Shown: positions 1 to 6,325 of the stretch, in pieces
Numbering within the stretch: the first letter of the stretch is position 1
How the letters are laid out: every line of letters begins with the position of its first letter
From: Nitrospirota bacterium
GTDB lineage: Bacteria; Nitrospirota; Thermodesulfovibrionia; Thermodesulfovibrionales; UBA6898
Reading direction: 5' to 3'
DNA length: 6,866 nucleotides
Assembly: GCA_029858145.1 (NCBI GenBank)
Contig: JAOUFP010000155.1
Location: 1-6,866 of the forward strand
Program-made: the position numbers and the translations under genes
Notes under the pieces: model-generated
Seen by the model: only the letters and a program-made list of their open reading frames with translations
Told to the model about the DNA's origin: nothing
The model's database searches: none

Positions 1-1845
1 TTTGAGCCTTTCGTCAAATTCTTTTGTTTTTCTGTCGAGTTCTTCGGTCAAGGCCGCCAGATTTTCGAAGAGGATATCGATTCTTCCCCTGGCTCCTCCG
101 ACAGCAATGGAGAGAGTTTTGATGTTTTCCCCGTCGCCTTTTACCGATGCCTCCAGGAGTTTTTGGGTGTTCTCATCTATCTGCTTTTCGAGAAGGATGA
201 TTTCCTCCTCGATCCCGCTGAGCTTTTTTTGAAGTGGCCCGATGGTCCTTGTGCGTTCAGTCATGATCTGCGCCCTGAGTTTGCGTACATTTTTTTTGTT
301 CAGGGAAGGGGCAGCAGTTCCAGTGGACGCTGGCTCCGGTGAATCCCCGTCTTCTGTTTTCCAGCCGACCCTGTCCAGAAAGTCCTGATAGGTCCCTTCA
401 AAGACCGTTACCTCTCCGGCATCGAATACAATCAGCTTTTGAGCTAACGCATGCAGGAGCATTTCGCTGTGCGTGACAAGCATGACAGCCCCTTTGAAGG
501 CCTCGACCGCTTCGATCAGGGAATCGATCGATTCCATGTCGAGGTGGTTGGTCGGTTCATCCAGCATGAGCATATTGGAAGGGCTGACAAGCAGTTTTCC
601 GAGCAAGACCCGGCTTTTTTCCCCGCCTGACAGCACGGAGATCTTTTTCAGGGCATGGTCACCCTCGAACATCATCGCTCCGCAAATCTTCCGTGCTGCG
701 CCCCGGTTGTGGTCAGGGTGGACATCCATGATCTCAGCTTCGATGGTTTTGGACAGATGCAGGCGGTTTATGTTCGTCTGTCCGAAATATCCGAGCTTCA
801 GGCCGGGGTGATGCCTGACAGCTCCGGTCCGGGGCGTCAACTCCTGTGCCAGCAGATTTAAAAGGGTCGATTTGCCTTTTCCGTTTTTCCCTATGATGGC
901 TATGCGGTCATTTTTTTCGATCGCTATCGAGAAATCTTTAATCAGCGGGTCGCTTTCATCTGTAAAACCAAAGGTGATGTTTTCCGCCTCAAGAAGCCTT
1001 TTTCCGGTAAATGGCGCGGAGTTGAATTCAAATTCCAGTGATTTCAGTTCAGAAAGCCTTTCCAGTTTTTCCTTTTTACCAAGGGCCTTTATCCGGGACT
1101 GAACAGCCTTTGCCTTATTGGCCTGGACCCTGAAGCGGTTTATGAATTCTTCTACCTCTTTGCGTTTTTTTGCATCGTTTATTCTTGTCTTTTCGTATAT
1201 CTCTTCTTCCTGGAGAATCTGCTGATAGAGCTTTTCTGTCGGGCCCTCGATCTTTTTCAGCTTCAGGCGGTGAATGCCCATGGTATGGGTTGTGACACTG
1301 TCCATGAAGTTGCGGTCATGGGTGATAATGATCAGCTCGTTTTTCCAGTTTCTCAAAAATTGGATCAGCCAGCGTATTGATACGATATCAAGATAGTTCG
1401 TCGGCTCATCGAGGAGAAGCAGGTGGGGTTTGGAGACCAGGACCTTTGCGAGGTTCAGGCGCACCTGATATCCGCCTGAAAGCGCGGATGGTTTGCGATC
1501 AAGGTCGCCGTCCGAAAACCCGAGGCCGGAAAGGATCGCCTTTACTTTATACGATTCATCCCTGCCGTCTTCAGCTTTTGGAAGGCTGAGGCATGCTTCA
1601 CTGAGCACCGTCTCTCCGGTAAATCTGAGATGCTGCGAGAGATGTCCGATCCGGTAACCATTGGGGATTCTGATAGCCCCTGAGTCAGGATGCTCTTCTC
1701 CCAGTATTATTCTGAACAGCGTGGTCTTGCCATGTCCGTTTCTCCCTACCAGTCCGACGCGTTCGCCCGGGTTTATGGTAAAACTGACATCGTCGAAGAT
1801 CACTTGTTGCCCGTATGCTTTTTCTAGATTATTGGCTTGAATCAT
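1..1845 (-). CDS. ABC-F family ATPase (Uup/EttA-like), C-terminus cut by window edge
   Basis: Soluble twin-ATPase of the ABC-F family. These proteins have no membrane domain, and characterised members bind the ribosome and act on stalled or initiating translation; the exact role here is not known. In the 615 codons visible, the first ATPase domain has Walker A GRNGHGKT (34-41), signature LSGGYQ (122-127), Walker B ending DEPTNYLD (D146, E147) and switch His176. A charged helical inter-domain linker, diagnostic of ABC-F, spans about 190-275. The second domain has GKNGKGKS (319-326), LSGGEK (405-410) and DEPTNHLD (D429, E430). A Pro/Ser/Thr-rich spacer (about 495-514) leads into a charged coiled coil from about 516, as in Uup-type proteins. 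The frame is open to the left edge, so probably only a short C-terminal piece is missing. The ATG is the only standard start upstream of the conserved N-terminus. It has no Shine-Dalgarno sequence, but TATAAT lies 9 bases before it. The family is sure; the subfamily is not. Confidence 0.95.
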   Translation of the reverse strand, partial: MIQANNLEKAYGQQVIFDDVSFTINPGERVGLVGRNGHGKTTLFRIILGEEHPDSGAIRIPNGYRIGHLSQHLRFTGETVLSEACLSLPKAEDGRDESYKVKAILSGLGFSDGDLDRKPSALSGGYQVRLNLAKVLVSKPHLLLLDEPTNYLDIVSIRWLIQFLRNWKNELIIITHDRNFMDSVTTHTMGIHRLKLKKIEGPTEKLYQQILQEEEIYEKTRINDAKKRKEVEEFINRFRVQANKAKAVQSRIKALGKKEKLERLSELKSLEFEFNSAPFTGKRLLEAENITFGFTDESDPLIKDFSIAIEKNDRIAIIGKNGKGKSTLLNLLAQELTPRTGAVRHHPGLKLGYFGQTNINRLHLSKTIEAEIMDVHPDHNRGAARKICGAMMFEGDHALKKISVLSGGEKSRVLLGKLLVSPSNMLMLDEPTNHLDMESIDSLIEAVEAFKGAVMLVTHSEMLLHALAQKLIVFDAGEVTVFEGTYQDFLDRVGWKTEDGDSPEPASTGTAAPSLNKKNVRKLRAQIMTERTRTIGPLQKKLSGIEEEIILLEKQIDENTQKLLEASVKGDGENIKTLSIAVGGARGRIDILFENLAALTEELDRKTKEFDERLK

Positions 1846-1854
1846 TTTATAAAT

Positions 1855-1860
1855 ATTATA
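1855..1860 (-). promoter_or_regulatory. -10 box of the ABC-F gene, probably giving a leaderless mRNA
   Basis: The minus strand reads TATAAT here, a perfect sigma70-type -10 box ending 9 bases before the ATG of the ABC-F gene. Transcription would start within a base or a few of the start codon. No Shine-Dalgarno sequence lies between box and ATG (the bases are ATTTATAAA). The -35 region 17 bases upstream reads ATACTG, a poor match, so the promoter call rests on the -10 box and its placement. The AT-rich sequence weakens this call. Confidence 0.5.
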
Positions 1861-2079
1861 CCCTGTGATCCCTGCCGCAGTATATTCACGACAGAGAATT
1901 CCCTTAAAAAGTTTAAAACGCGATTCTCCTCATAGCGGTGGCCTCTGCGGGCGCTTATTTACTGAGCAATACCTGCATATGCTCGTGGCAAACTTTTTTT
2001 GTTTTTCATTTTTTATCTAGTAAGAGGGATATTCCGATATCTGAGAAGGTACTTCCATGCAAAACACGAAGTTGAGCGA

Positions 2080-2103
2080 GGTCCCCTGGCAGAGCAGGGG
2101 ACC
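2080..2103 (-). terminator. GC-rich hairpin after the cold-shock gene, possible terminator or 3'-end stabiliser
   Basis: A perfect 9-bp inverted repeat (GGTCCCCTG / CAGGGGACC) with a 6-base loop begins 11 bases after the cold-shock stop codon. On the minus strand the sequence after the stem is TCGCTCAACTTCG, with no run of T. It is therefore not a classical rho-independent terminator, but it could stop 3' exonucleases on the short cold-shock mRNA or end transcription inefficiently. The rest of the spacer to the ABC-F gene (1861-2079) holds only A-rich and T-rich tracts and a 5-bp inverted repeat (2028-2041), and no convincing gene. Confidence 0.45.
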
Positions 2104-2114
2104 CGGTAAATCAA

Positions 2115-2315
2115 TTATTGCTTAACAACATTGATTGCCTTTGGACCTTTAGGGCCGTTTTCAATGTCAAAGCTGACTCTATCTCCCTCGCTAAGGGATT
2201 TAAATCCATTGCTCTGAATTGAAGAATAGTGGACAAATACATCGCCGCCATCTTCGCTGGTGATAAATCCAAAGCCTTTGGATTCATTGAACCATTTTAC
2301 TGTACCATTAGCCAT
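2115..2315 (-). CDS. csp: Cold-shock domain protein, CspA family
   Basis: A 66-residue protein consisting of a single cold-shock domain, the usual length for bacterial CspA-type proteins. It binds single-stranded RNA or DNA in the cytoplasm and acts as an RNA chaperone that melts secondary structure. The N-terminus MANGTVKWFN is canonical. RNP1 is KGFGFIT (13-19) and RNP2 is VFVHY (26-30); the aromatic residues W8, F15, F17, F27, H29 and Y30 form the known nucleic-acid surface. The C-terminus GPKGPKAINVVK is also typical. A very strong Shine-Dalgarno sequence, AAGGAGGT (2323-2330), lies 7 bases before the ATG. The gene has its own strong promoter about 120 bases upstream, and a terminator-like hairpin lies in the leader between them, which suggests control at the RNA level. 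Whether it is cold-induced or constitutive cannot be told from sequence, since many members of the family are not cold-induced. Confidence 0.97.
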   Translation of the reverse strand: MANGTVKWFNESKGFGFITSEDGGDVFVHYSSIQSNGFKSLSEGDRVSFDIENGPKGPKAINVVKQ

Positions 2316-2367
2316 TCCTTCTACCTCCTTACGTATAAACTAAAATCTCAGAATGACTGATCGCTCG

Positions 2368-2404
2368 AAAAAAAGACCACAAAGCTAAAAGTCTTTGCGG
2401 TCTT
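2368..2404 (-). terminator. Intrinsic terminator-like hairpin in the cold-shock leader
   Basis: On the minus strand AAGACCGCAAAG, an 8-base loop, then CTTTGTGGTCTT form a 12-bp stem with one G-U pair, running directly into a T run (seven T, two of them in the stem). On the plus strand the same position would be an A-C mismatch with no T run, so the element points leftward. It lies 131 bases past the stop of the RNA methyltransferase and 52 bases before the cold-shock ATG. It may end the methyltransferase transcript. However, the best promoter for the cold-shock gene lies upstream of it, so it would also act as an attenuator for that gene or end a short RNA of about 65 bases. Confidence 0.8.
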
Positions 2405-2438
2405 CCCAGTTACAAAAACTTCTGAAACTTCGAAAAAA

Positions 2439-2468
2439 ATTCTATCACGGGTGATGAACATTAGTCAA
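2439..2468 (-). promoter_or_regulatory. Strong sigma70-type promoter for the cold-shock gene
   Basis: The minus strand has TTGACT (2468-2463), an 18-base spacer and TAGAAT (2444-2439). Each hexamer matches the consensus at five of six positions. The start point would fall near 2432, giving a leader of about 115-120 bases before the cold-shock ATG. A long leader is common in this family. No better promoter fits in the 52 bases between the leader hairpin and the ATG. Confidence 0.8.
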
Positions 2469-2534
2469 TGAAAAATCTTTAAAATCAGCGCCTGTTTTAA
2501 ACTGGACCGCAAGAAAATAAATCCGGATTCAGCA

Positions 2535-3704
2535 TCAGCAATCAGTCCGGGATTTACCGGGTTTTTTCGTCCCCTCGTACAATTCATATTCGAGAAGCCT
2601 GCATTCAATGTTGCTGTTAAAGAATTGGATCTTCCTTTTGCTTCTCAGTCCGATCTTTTTGGACAAATGAGGATTCCCGGTAAAAATGTAGCCTGAATAC
2701 CCTTTGCACTTCTGCTTGAAAAAATCACCTATGCGGGAATATGTCTCAGCAAGTTTATCCATTTGCCCCATGCGTTCCCCGTATTCGGGATTGAGCAAAA
2801 CAATGCCGCTGCCCCCAGGCACAGGGGTGTCGGCAAAATCACATGTCCTGAATTCGATCAGGTGCTCAACCCCGGCGGTCATGGCGTTTTTTCTGGCGGC
2901 CTCTGTCGCCTGCTTGCTGCTGTCGGTCGCGATTATTCTGTATTTCAGGCTTTTTTGGGAGCCACGGGATGCCTCAAAGCGAAGATGTTCCCATTTTGTT
3001 TTATCAAAGCTCCTCAGGTGCATGAAGCAGAAGTTGCTTCTCAGCATTCCCGGGGCCTTTTTCAAGCCGATTAGGGCCGCTTCGATTGCAAGGGTGCCGC
3101 TGCCGCACATCGGATTGATGAAATTGCCGCTGTCGTCCCAGCCTGTTGCCTTCACAATTGCAGAGGCAAGGGTTTCCTGGAGAGGAGCTTTCAATGGAAT
3201 TTTCCTGTAGCCCCTTTTTGAAAGAGGCTCTCCCGAGGTGTCGATATAAAGGGCGCACGATTCGTCCTTCCAATGCAGGTGGATAACTGCCCGGTTCCTT
3301 TCCGGCCCGGAATCAGGACGGCGGCCGAATTTCGTAATGAACCTGTCGGCAATCGCGTCTTTGCATTTGAGGTTTGCGAAACGGGAATCGGTAATGGACG
3401 GTGTGTCAACAGTCGAGGTGATGCTGACATAGCCGTCTTCGTAAATATAATCCTCCCAGGGCACCTTTACCGATTCCCTGTACAACTCATCTGGATTTTC
3501 TGCTGAAAATGAGGACAGGAGGTAGAGAACTCGGTGTCCTGTCCTCAGGTAAAGATTGAGGCGCATGGTATCCTGTAATGTGCCTTCTGTTTCCACGCCT
3601 GAAACGGATTCGGTTATCACAGGGAAACCCAGTGACTGCACCTCTGTTGCGAGATAGGGCTGGATGCCTTTTGGACAGGTGATGAATATTCTGTTAATCT
3701 GCAT
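2535..3704 (-). CDS. THUMP-domain class I RNA methyltransferase, RlmL(N-domain)/YpsC type (COG0116)
   Basis: A probable S-adenosylmethionine-dependent RNA guanine-N2 methyltransferase. In characterised relatives (the N-terminal half of E. coli RlmL) the product is m2G2445 of 23S rRNA; that target is inferred here. The 389 residues fit the single-domain form, and the second RlmK domain of the E. coli fusion is absent. The N-terminus IFITCPKGIQPYLATEV is the usual ferredoxin-like start, followed by a THUMP domain at about 45-155 and KRGYR (163-167). The catalytic Rossmann domain has SAM motif I NPMCGSGTLAIEAA (197-210), a second motif near D261 and motif IV NPEYGER (305-311), where many relatives have NPPYGER. 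The ATG is the only possible start, because an in-frame stop lies three codons upstream. There is no Shine-Dalgarno sequence; TATAAT lies 8 bases before the ATG, so the mRNA is probably leaderless. A weak stem (CCGGA / TCCGG) spans the stop codon. Confidence 0.92.
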   Translation of the reverse strand: MQINRIFITCPKGIQPYLATEVQSLGFPVITESVSGVETEGTLQDTMRLNLYLRTGHRVLYLLSSFSAENPDELYRESVKVPWEDYIYEDGYVSITSTVDTPSITDSRFANLKCKDAIADRFITKFGRRPDSGPERNRAVIHLHWKDESCALYIDTSGEPLSKRGYRKIPLKAPLQETLASAIVKATGWDDSGNFINPMCGSGTLAIEAALIGLKKAPGMLRSNFCFMHLRSFDKTKWEHLRFEASRGSQKSLKYRIIATDSSKQATEAARKNAMTAGVEHLIEFRTCDFADTPVPGGSGIVLLNPEYGERMGQMDKLAETYSRIGDFFKQKCKGYSGYIFTGNPHLSKKIGLRSKRKIQFFNSNIECRLLEYELYEGTKKPGKSRTDC

Positions 3705-3712
3705 GGTACTGG

Positions 3713-3741
3713 ATTATACATTATGACGGCGAAGCGCTCAA
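3713..3741 (-). promoter_or_regulatory. Promoter of the RNA methyltransferase gene, predicted leaderless
   Basis: The minus strand reads TTGAGC (3741-3736), a 17-base spacer and a perfect TATAAT (3718-3713). The -10 box ends 8 bases before the ATG at 3704, so transcription should begin at or within about two bases of the start codon, leaving no room for a Shine-Dalgarno site. The optimal spacing and the in-frame stop overlapping the -10 box, which rules out an upstream start, support both the promoter and the leaderless reading. Confidence 0.75.
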
Positions 3742-3771
3742 CGTGCAGCCTGTTTTTTTGAAGGTTTTTAT

Positions 3772-3900
3772 TCAAGAGGCCAGCTCACAGGCACATTCAT
3801 CCGGGTTTTTGTTTTTTGCGCACTTTAAGGCCTGGCATGAGCAACTGCCGTTTTTAGGATCGCAGGTAATCCTCAGGGCAGAAGTTCGGCTTCCGGCAGA
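3772..3900 (-). other. Cysteine-rich open frame, possible small gene or gene remnant
   Basis: In the spacer after the threonine ammonia-lyase gene, one minus frame runs 42 codons from a stop at 3903 to TGA at 3774-3772. Its last 30 residues hold six cysteines in the pattern C-x6-C-x-C-x4-C-x8-C-x-C, with two CxC pairs, ending CACELAS. No ATG, GTG or TTG is available; only CTG (3876-3874) or ATT (3870-3868) could start it, and neither has a good Shine-Dalgarno sequence. An overlapping frame (TTG at 3943, stop at 3856-3854) has two more cysteines, in CRKPNFC. A single frameshift would join them into an eight-cysteine protein, so a broken gene is possible. I do not recognise the family. CxC patterns suggest metal binding but do not establish it. 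The remainder of the spacer (3742-3771, 3904-3935) shows nothing further. Confidence 0.3.
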
Positions 3901-3935
3901 TTAGGGATCCTGTTACAGAAAAAGCTTCGGATAGA

Positions 3936-5120
3936 TCAGGCAAGTTCTCTAACCGTAAAATGATTTGCCCTGATGTCCGCGATTATCGCGTTGAGATGTT
4001 CCTTCCCCCGTATTTCGACGGTGAAGATGACCTTTGTTTCCACGACCGAAAGGTCCGCGGAAAGCCTGTCATGAACAATGGTATGGATGTTCCCCATCTG
4101 CCCGGCGATGATACCGGTCAGCGCATGGAGCTGGCCGGGGACGTCGTTGACCGTGACATCAAAGACGCCGATCCTGCCGCTGCTGACCAGACCCTTATGG
4201 ATAATCCTGTCGATTAGGGTGAAATCAATGTTTCCGCCGCTTACGACAAGAACAACCCGCTTGCCCCTGAATCTCTCCCTGTATTTCAGCAATGCGGCTA
4301 GAGGGACAGCCCCCGCGCCTTCGACGACCAGTTTTTTTCTTTCGAGGAAGAGGAGTATAGCCATGGCAATCGAATTCTCCTCAACAAGAACTATATCATC
4401 GACATATTGCCTGATGATATCGAAGGTGAGGTCGCCGATCCTCCCCACGGCGATGCCGTCCGCAAAGGTATATGCGGGTAAGCATTCGGCAATTTTCTTC
4501 TTTCTGAATGAGGTATACGCCGAGACCGCGGAGGCTGTCTGGACCCCGATAACTTCTGTTTTTGGAGATAAGGATTTTACGGCTGATGATATCCCTGAGA
4601 TCAGTCCCCCGCCTCCCACAGGCACGAGAATGATGTCAACATCCTTCAAATCATCGATAATCTCAAGTCCGATCGTTCCCTGTCCCGCAATGATCTTCTC
4701 ATCGTCAAAGGCATGGATAAAGGCGTGGTCCTTCTGCATTTGTGCATAGTGGAGGGCCTCCTGGAAGCTTTCGCCAAACAGGATGAGTTCAGCCCCATAA
4801 CTTTTTGTTGCCTCCTGCTTGACGATAGGTGCCGACTCAGGCATTACGATCCTCGCGTGGATGCCAAGCCTCGCGGCGGCAAAGGCAACCCCCTGCGCGT
4901 GGTTTCCCATGGAGGCTGCTATCACCTTTTTATTGTCAAGAGAAAGCAGCTTGTTAAAGGCGCCTCTGACCTTGAAGGAGCCGGTCTTCTGGAGATTTTC
5001 CGCCTTCAGGTAAACTTCGGCGCCTGTCATTTTGCTGAACGAGTTGGAATAGATCAGCGGTGTCTTATGAATGAATTCCCTTATTCCATCTTGCGCCTTC
5101 CTTATATCCCCTATGTCCAA
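3936..5120 (-). CDS. ilvA: Threonine ammonia-lyase (threonine dehydratase), single ACT-like regulatory domain
   Basis: A PLP-dependent cytoplasmic enzyme converting L-threonine to 2-oxobutanoate and ammonia, the entry to isoleucine synthesis or to threonine breakdown. The PLP lysine is K50 in TGSFKVRGA. SMGNHAQG (70-77) contacts the cofactor region, the tetraglycine phosphate loop is GGGG (169-172), and VSGGN (293-297) is the conserved C-terminal loop of the catalytic domain. Residues from about 318 form one ACT-like domain ending DIRANHFTV. At 394 residues this is the catabolic/one-ACT form, between TdcB (about 330, no ACT domain) and E. coli IlvA (about 510, two). Effector sensitivity cannot be read from sequence. 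The start is TTG: no other start fits, an in-frame stop lies six codons upstream, and a GGAAAGGA Shine-Dalgarno sequence ends 7 bases before it. The gene follows the TPR gene by 29 bases and is probably co-transcribed. Related beta-family lyases are excluded by the ACT domain and overall match. Confidence 0.93.
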   Translation of the reverse strand: MDIGDIRKAQDGIREFIHKTPLIYSNSFSKMTGAEVYLKAENLQKTGSFKVRGAFNKLLSLDNKKVIAASMGNHAQGVAFAAARLGIHARIVMPESAPIVKQEATKSYGAELILFGESFQEALHYAQMQKDHAFIHAFDDEKIIAGQGTIGLEIIDDLKDVDIILVPVGGGGLISGISSAVKSLSPKTEVIGVQTASAVSAYTSFRKKKIAECLPAYTFADGIAVGRIGDLTFDIIRQYVDDIVLVEENSIAMAILLFLERKKLVVEGAGAVPLAALLKYRERFRGKRVVLVVSGGNIDFTLIDRIIHKGLVSSGRIGVFDVTVNDVPGQLHALTGIIAGQMGNIHTIVHDRLSADLSVVETKVIFTVEIRGKEHLNAIIADIRANHFTVRELA

Positions 5121-5149
5121 TGTGCTGTCCTTTCCTTACGCGGGAAGAT

Positions 5150-5725
5150 TTACGGCTCCTCTTTGCTTATTCCTCCGGTAAGCCATTTTTTGATCGTATC
5201 CAGTTCGTCCTCATTGATCTCGAGAGCGTTTTCCCTTCTTTCTCCCTCGATCACCGCGAAAACTTTATCCAGGTGTGTCCTGTCTCCTATTGTGCTTGCG
5301 TATCCCTGTACCGCGGCTGCCAGATAGTTCGCCGCGTTTCTTATATCCTCTGCCGCTTTTTCAAGTTGTCCAAGCTCAATATACGATGCCGCCCGAGCGA
5401 AAATCGAAGCGGCATCTTCCGGTTTGAGCTGAATTGCCCTACCGAAGTCGGCCGTGGCCTTTTCAAAATCCTTTTTCTGGACATTGGCCATTCCCCTGTA
5501 GTAATAAACCCTTGCGTTGCTTTTGTCAAGCTCGATGACCTTTTCGAAGTCTTCCAGGGCCTTGTCTGATTCTTTTAGCTTGATATAAGCGGCGCCGCGG
5601 CTCAAATGCGATATTTTCGGATCATAGCCCGACTCCAGCGCTCTGGTAAAAGATTCGATGCTTTCTTTCATCTTGCCCTCGACAAAAAGGCGTTTCCCTA
5701 CCTCAAAAAATTCATTTGTTTCCAT
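5150..5725 (-). CDS. Tetratricopeptide-repeat protein
   Basis: A 191-residue soluble protein with about four TPR units (roughly 3-34, 37-70, 71-104 and 105-136). Each shows the small/large residue pattern of the fold, for example SRGAAYIKLKESDKALEDF, YYRGMANVQKKDFEKATADF and ARAASYIELGQLEKAAEDI. TPR arrays make right-handed superhelices that bind partner proteins; neither the partner nor the process can be named. The tail (about 137-191) is acidic and helical, without a known motif, and ends ISKEEP. There is no signal peptide, membrane segment or lipobox, so it is likely cytoplasmic. The ATG has a strong Shine-Dalgarno sequence (AGGAGGAAGG). It starts 24 bases after the methyltransferase gene and stops 29 bases before ilvA, so it is the middle gene of a likely three-gene operon, but the neighbours do not reveal its job. 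Confidence 0.9.
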   Translation of the reverse strand: METNEFFEVGKRLFVEGKMKESIESFTRALESGYDPKISHLSRGAAYIKLKESDKALEDFEKVIELDKSNARVYYYRGMANVQKKDFEKATADFGRAIQLKPEDAASIFARAASYIELGQLEKAAEDIRNAANYLAAAVQGYASTIGDRTHLDKVFAVIEGERRENALEINEDELDTIKKWLTGGISKEEP

Positions 5726-5749
5726 TTCCTTCCTCCTGACAAAATGTTT

Positions 5750-6325
5750 TCAATGAGTTATCCGGGGTATAAAACCGGCAACTTTTTCCATATATTGTTT
5801 GTATTTGTCCCCAAAGCGGCTTAAAAGCTCCCTGTCTTCCAGAGGAATAATCACCAGGGTTATCAATAAAAAATCGACGAAGGTTATCACGGCAACGGCG
5901 ACAACTCCGGACAAAAGAAAAACTCCCAGAAACATCAGCGTGTGGGCGAGATAGGTGGGATGCCTGACTACAGAGAAGGGCCCTCTGGTCACGAGTCTGC
6001 CTTTCATCCTGGCTGATATCTCCGGAAGCCCCATAAGCCCCCAGAGACCGAGCAGCATTCCGGTCCAGACATGCAGTATGGTTCCCGCGAGCAAAAGCAG
6101 CATTCCCGCGGCAGGGATTGCTGCCGGAAAGGCAATTCTGAACTGCATCAGAAATGCCCTGTTGAGATAAATCACATATGCCAGAGGTGCCCAGGTAAGC
6201 ACCGGGAGAATATAACTCATTAGACCGATTCTCCTGAAAAATTGTGAGAAACCATGGACGGGGATCCAGAAAAGAGGTACGACAGGCCAGACAATGATCG
6301 TTATGAGTGCAAGGAGATCGGTCAA
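5750..6325 (-). CDS. Membrane methyltransferase of the isoprenylcysteine carboxyl methyltransferase (ICMT/PEMT-like) family
   Basis: A 191-residue integral membrane protein with hydrophobic segments at about 4-22, 37-54, 67-97 and 126-161. The C-terminal half carries the hallmark of the ICMT/phospholipid-methyltransferase fold: GPFSVVRHPTYLAH (115-128), where R121, H122 and Y125 belong to the SAM-binding signature, and LEDRELLSRFGDKYKQYMEKV (two pieces of one motif, 162-182), whose acidic residues and Y175 are conserved. Bacterial members methylate varied small or lipid substrates; protein prenylcysteine is not expected, and the substrate here is unknown. The start is TTG with GGAG 8 bases upstream. 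No ATG, GTG or other TTG lies between it and the upstream in-frame stop, and the first internal Met (36) would delete the first membrane segment. It is the first gene of the probable operon with the TPR protein and ilvA. Confidence 0.85.
   Translation of the reverse strand: MTDLLALITIIVWPVVPLFWIPVHGFSQFFRRIGLMSYILPVLTWAPLAYVIYLNRAFLMQFRIAFPAAIPAAGMLLLLAGTILHVWTGMLLGLWGLMGLPEISARMKGRLVTRGPFSVVRHPTYLAHTLMFLGVFLLSGVVAVAVITFVDFLLITLVIIPLEDRELLSRFGDKYKQYMEKVAGFIPRITH

Noticed and set aside
1993..2008. Very short ATG frames in the spacer between the cold-shock and ABC-F genes
   Set aside because: They are 6-16 codons, lack Shine-Dalgarno sequences and show no conserved features.
1963..2013. Hairpin GAGCA / TGCTC followed by T-rich sequence on the plus strand
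   Set aside because: The stem is 5 bp with an 11-base loop, the T run begins 9 bases after it, and nothing is transcribed toward it on that strand.
2704..3210. A 168-codon plus-strand frame opposite the RNA methyltransferase
   Set aside because: It is antisense to a clearly coding region with conserved SAM motifs and has no recognisable domain or ribosome site of note.
4078..4749. A 223-codon open frame on the plus strand
   Set aside because: It lies wholly opposite the threonine ammonia-lyase gene, whose motifs are intact. Its sequence is low in complexity and resembles no family; it is a shadow frame.
4713..5569. Plus-strand frames spanning the ilvA and TPR genes
   Set aside because: Both are antisense to well-supported genes, and no domain could be recognised in either.
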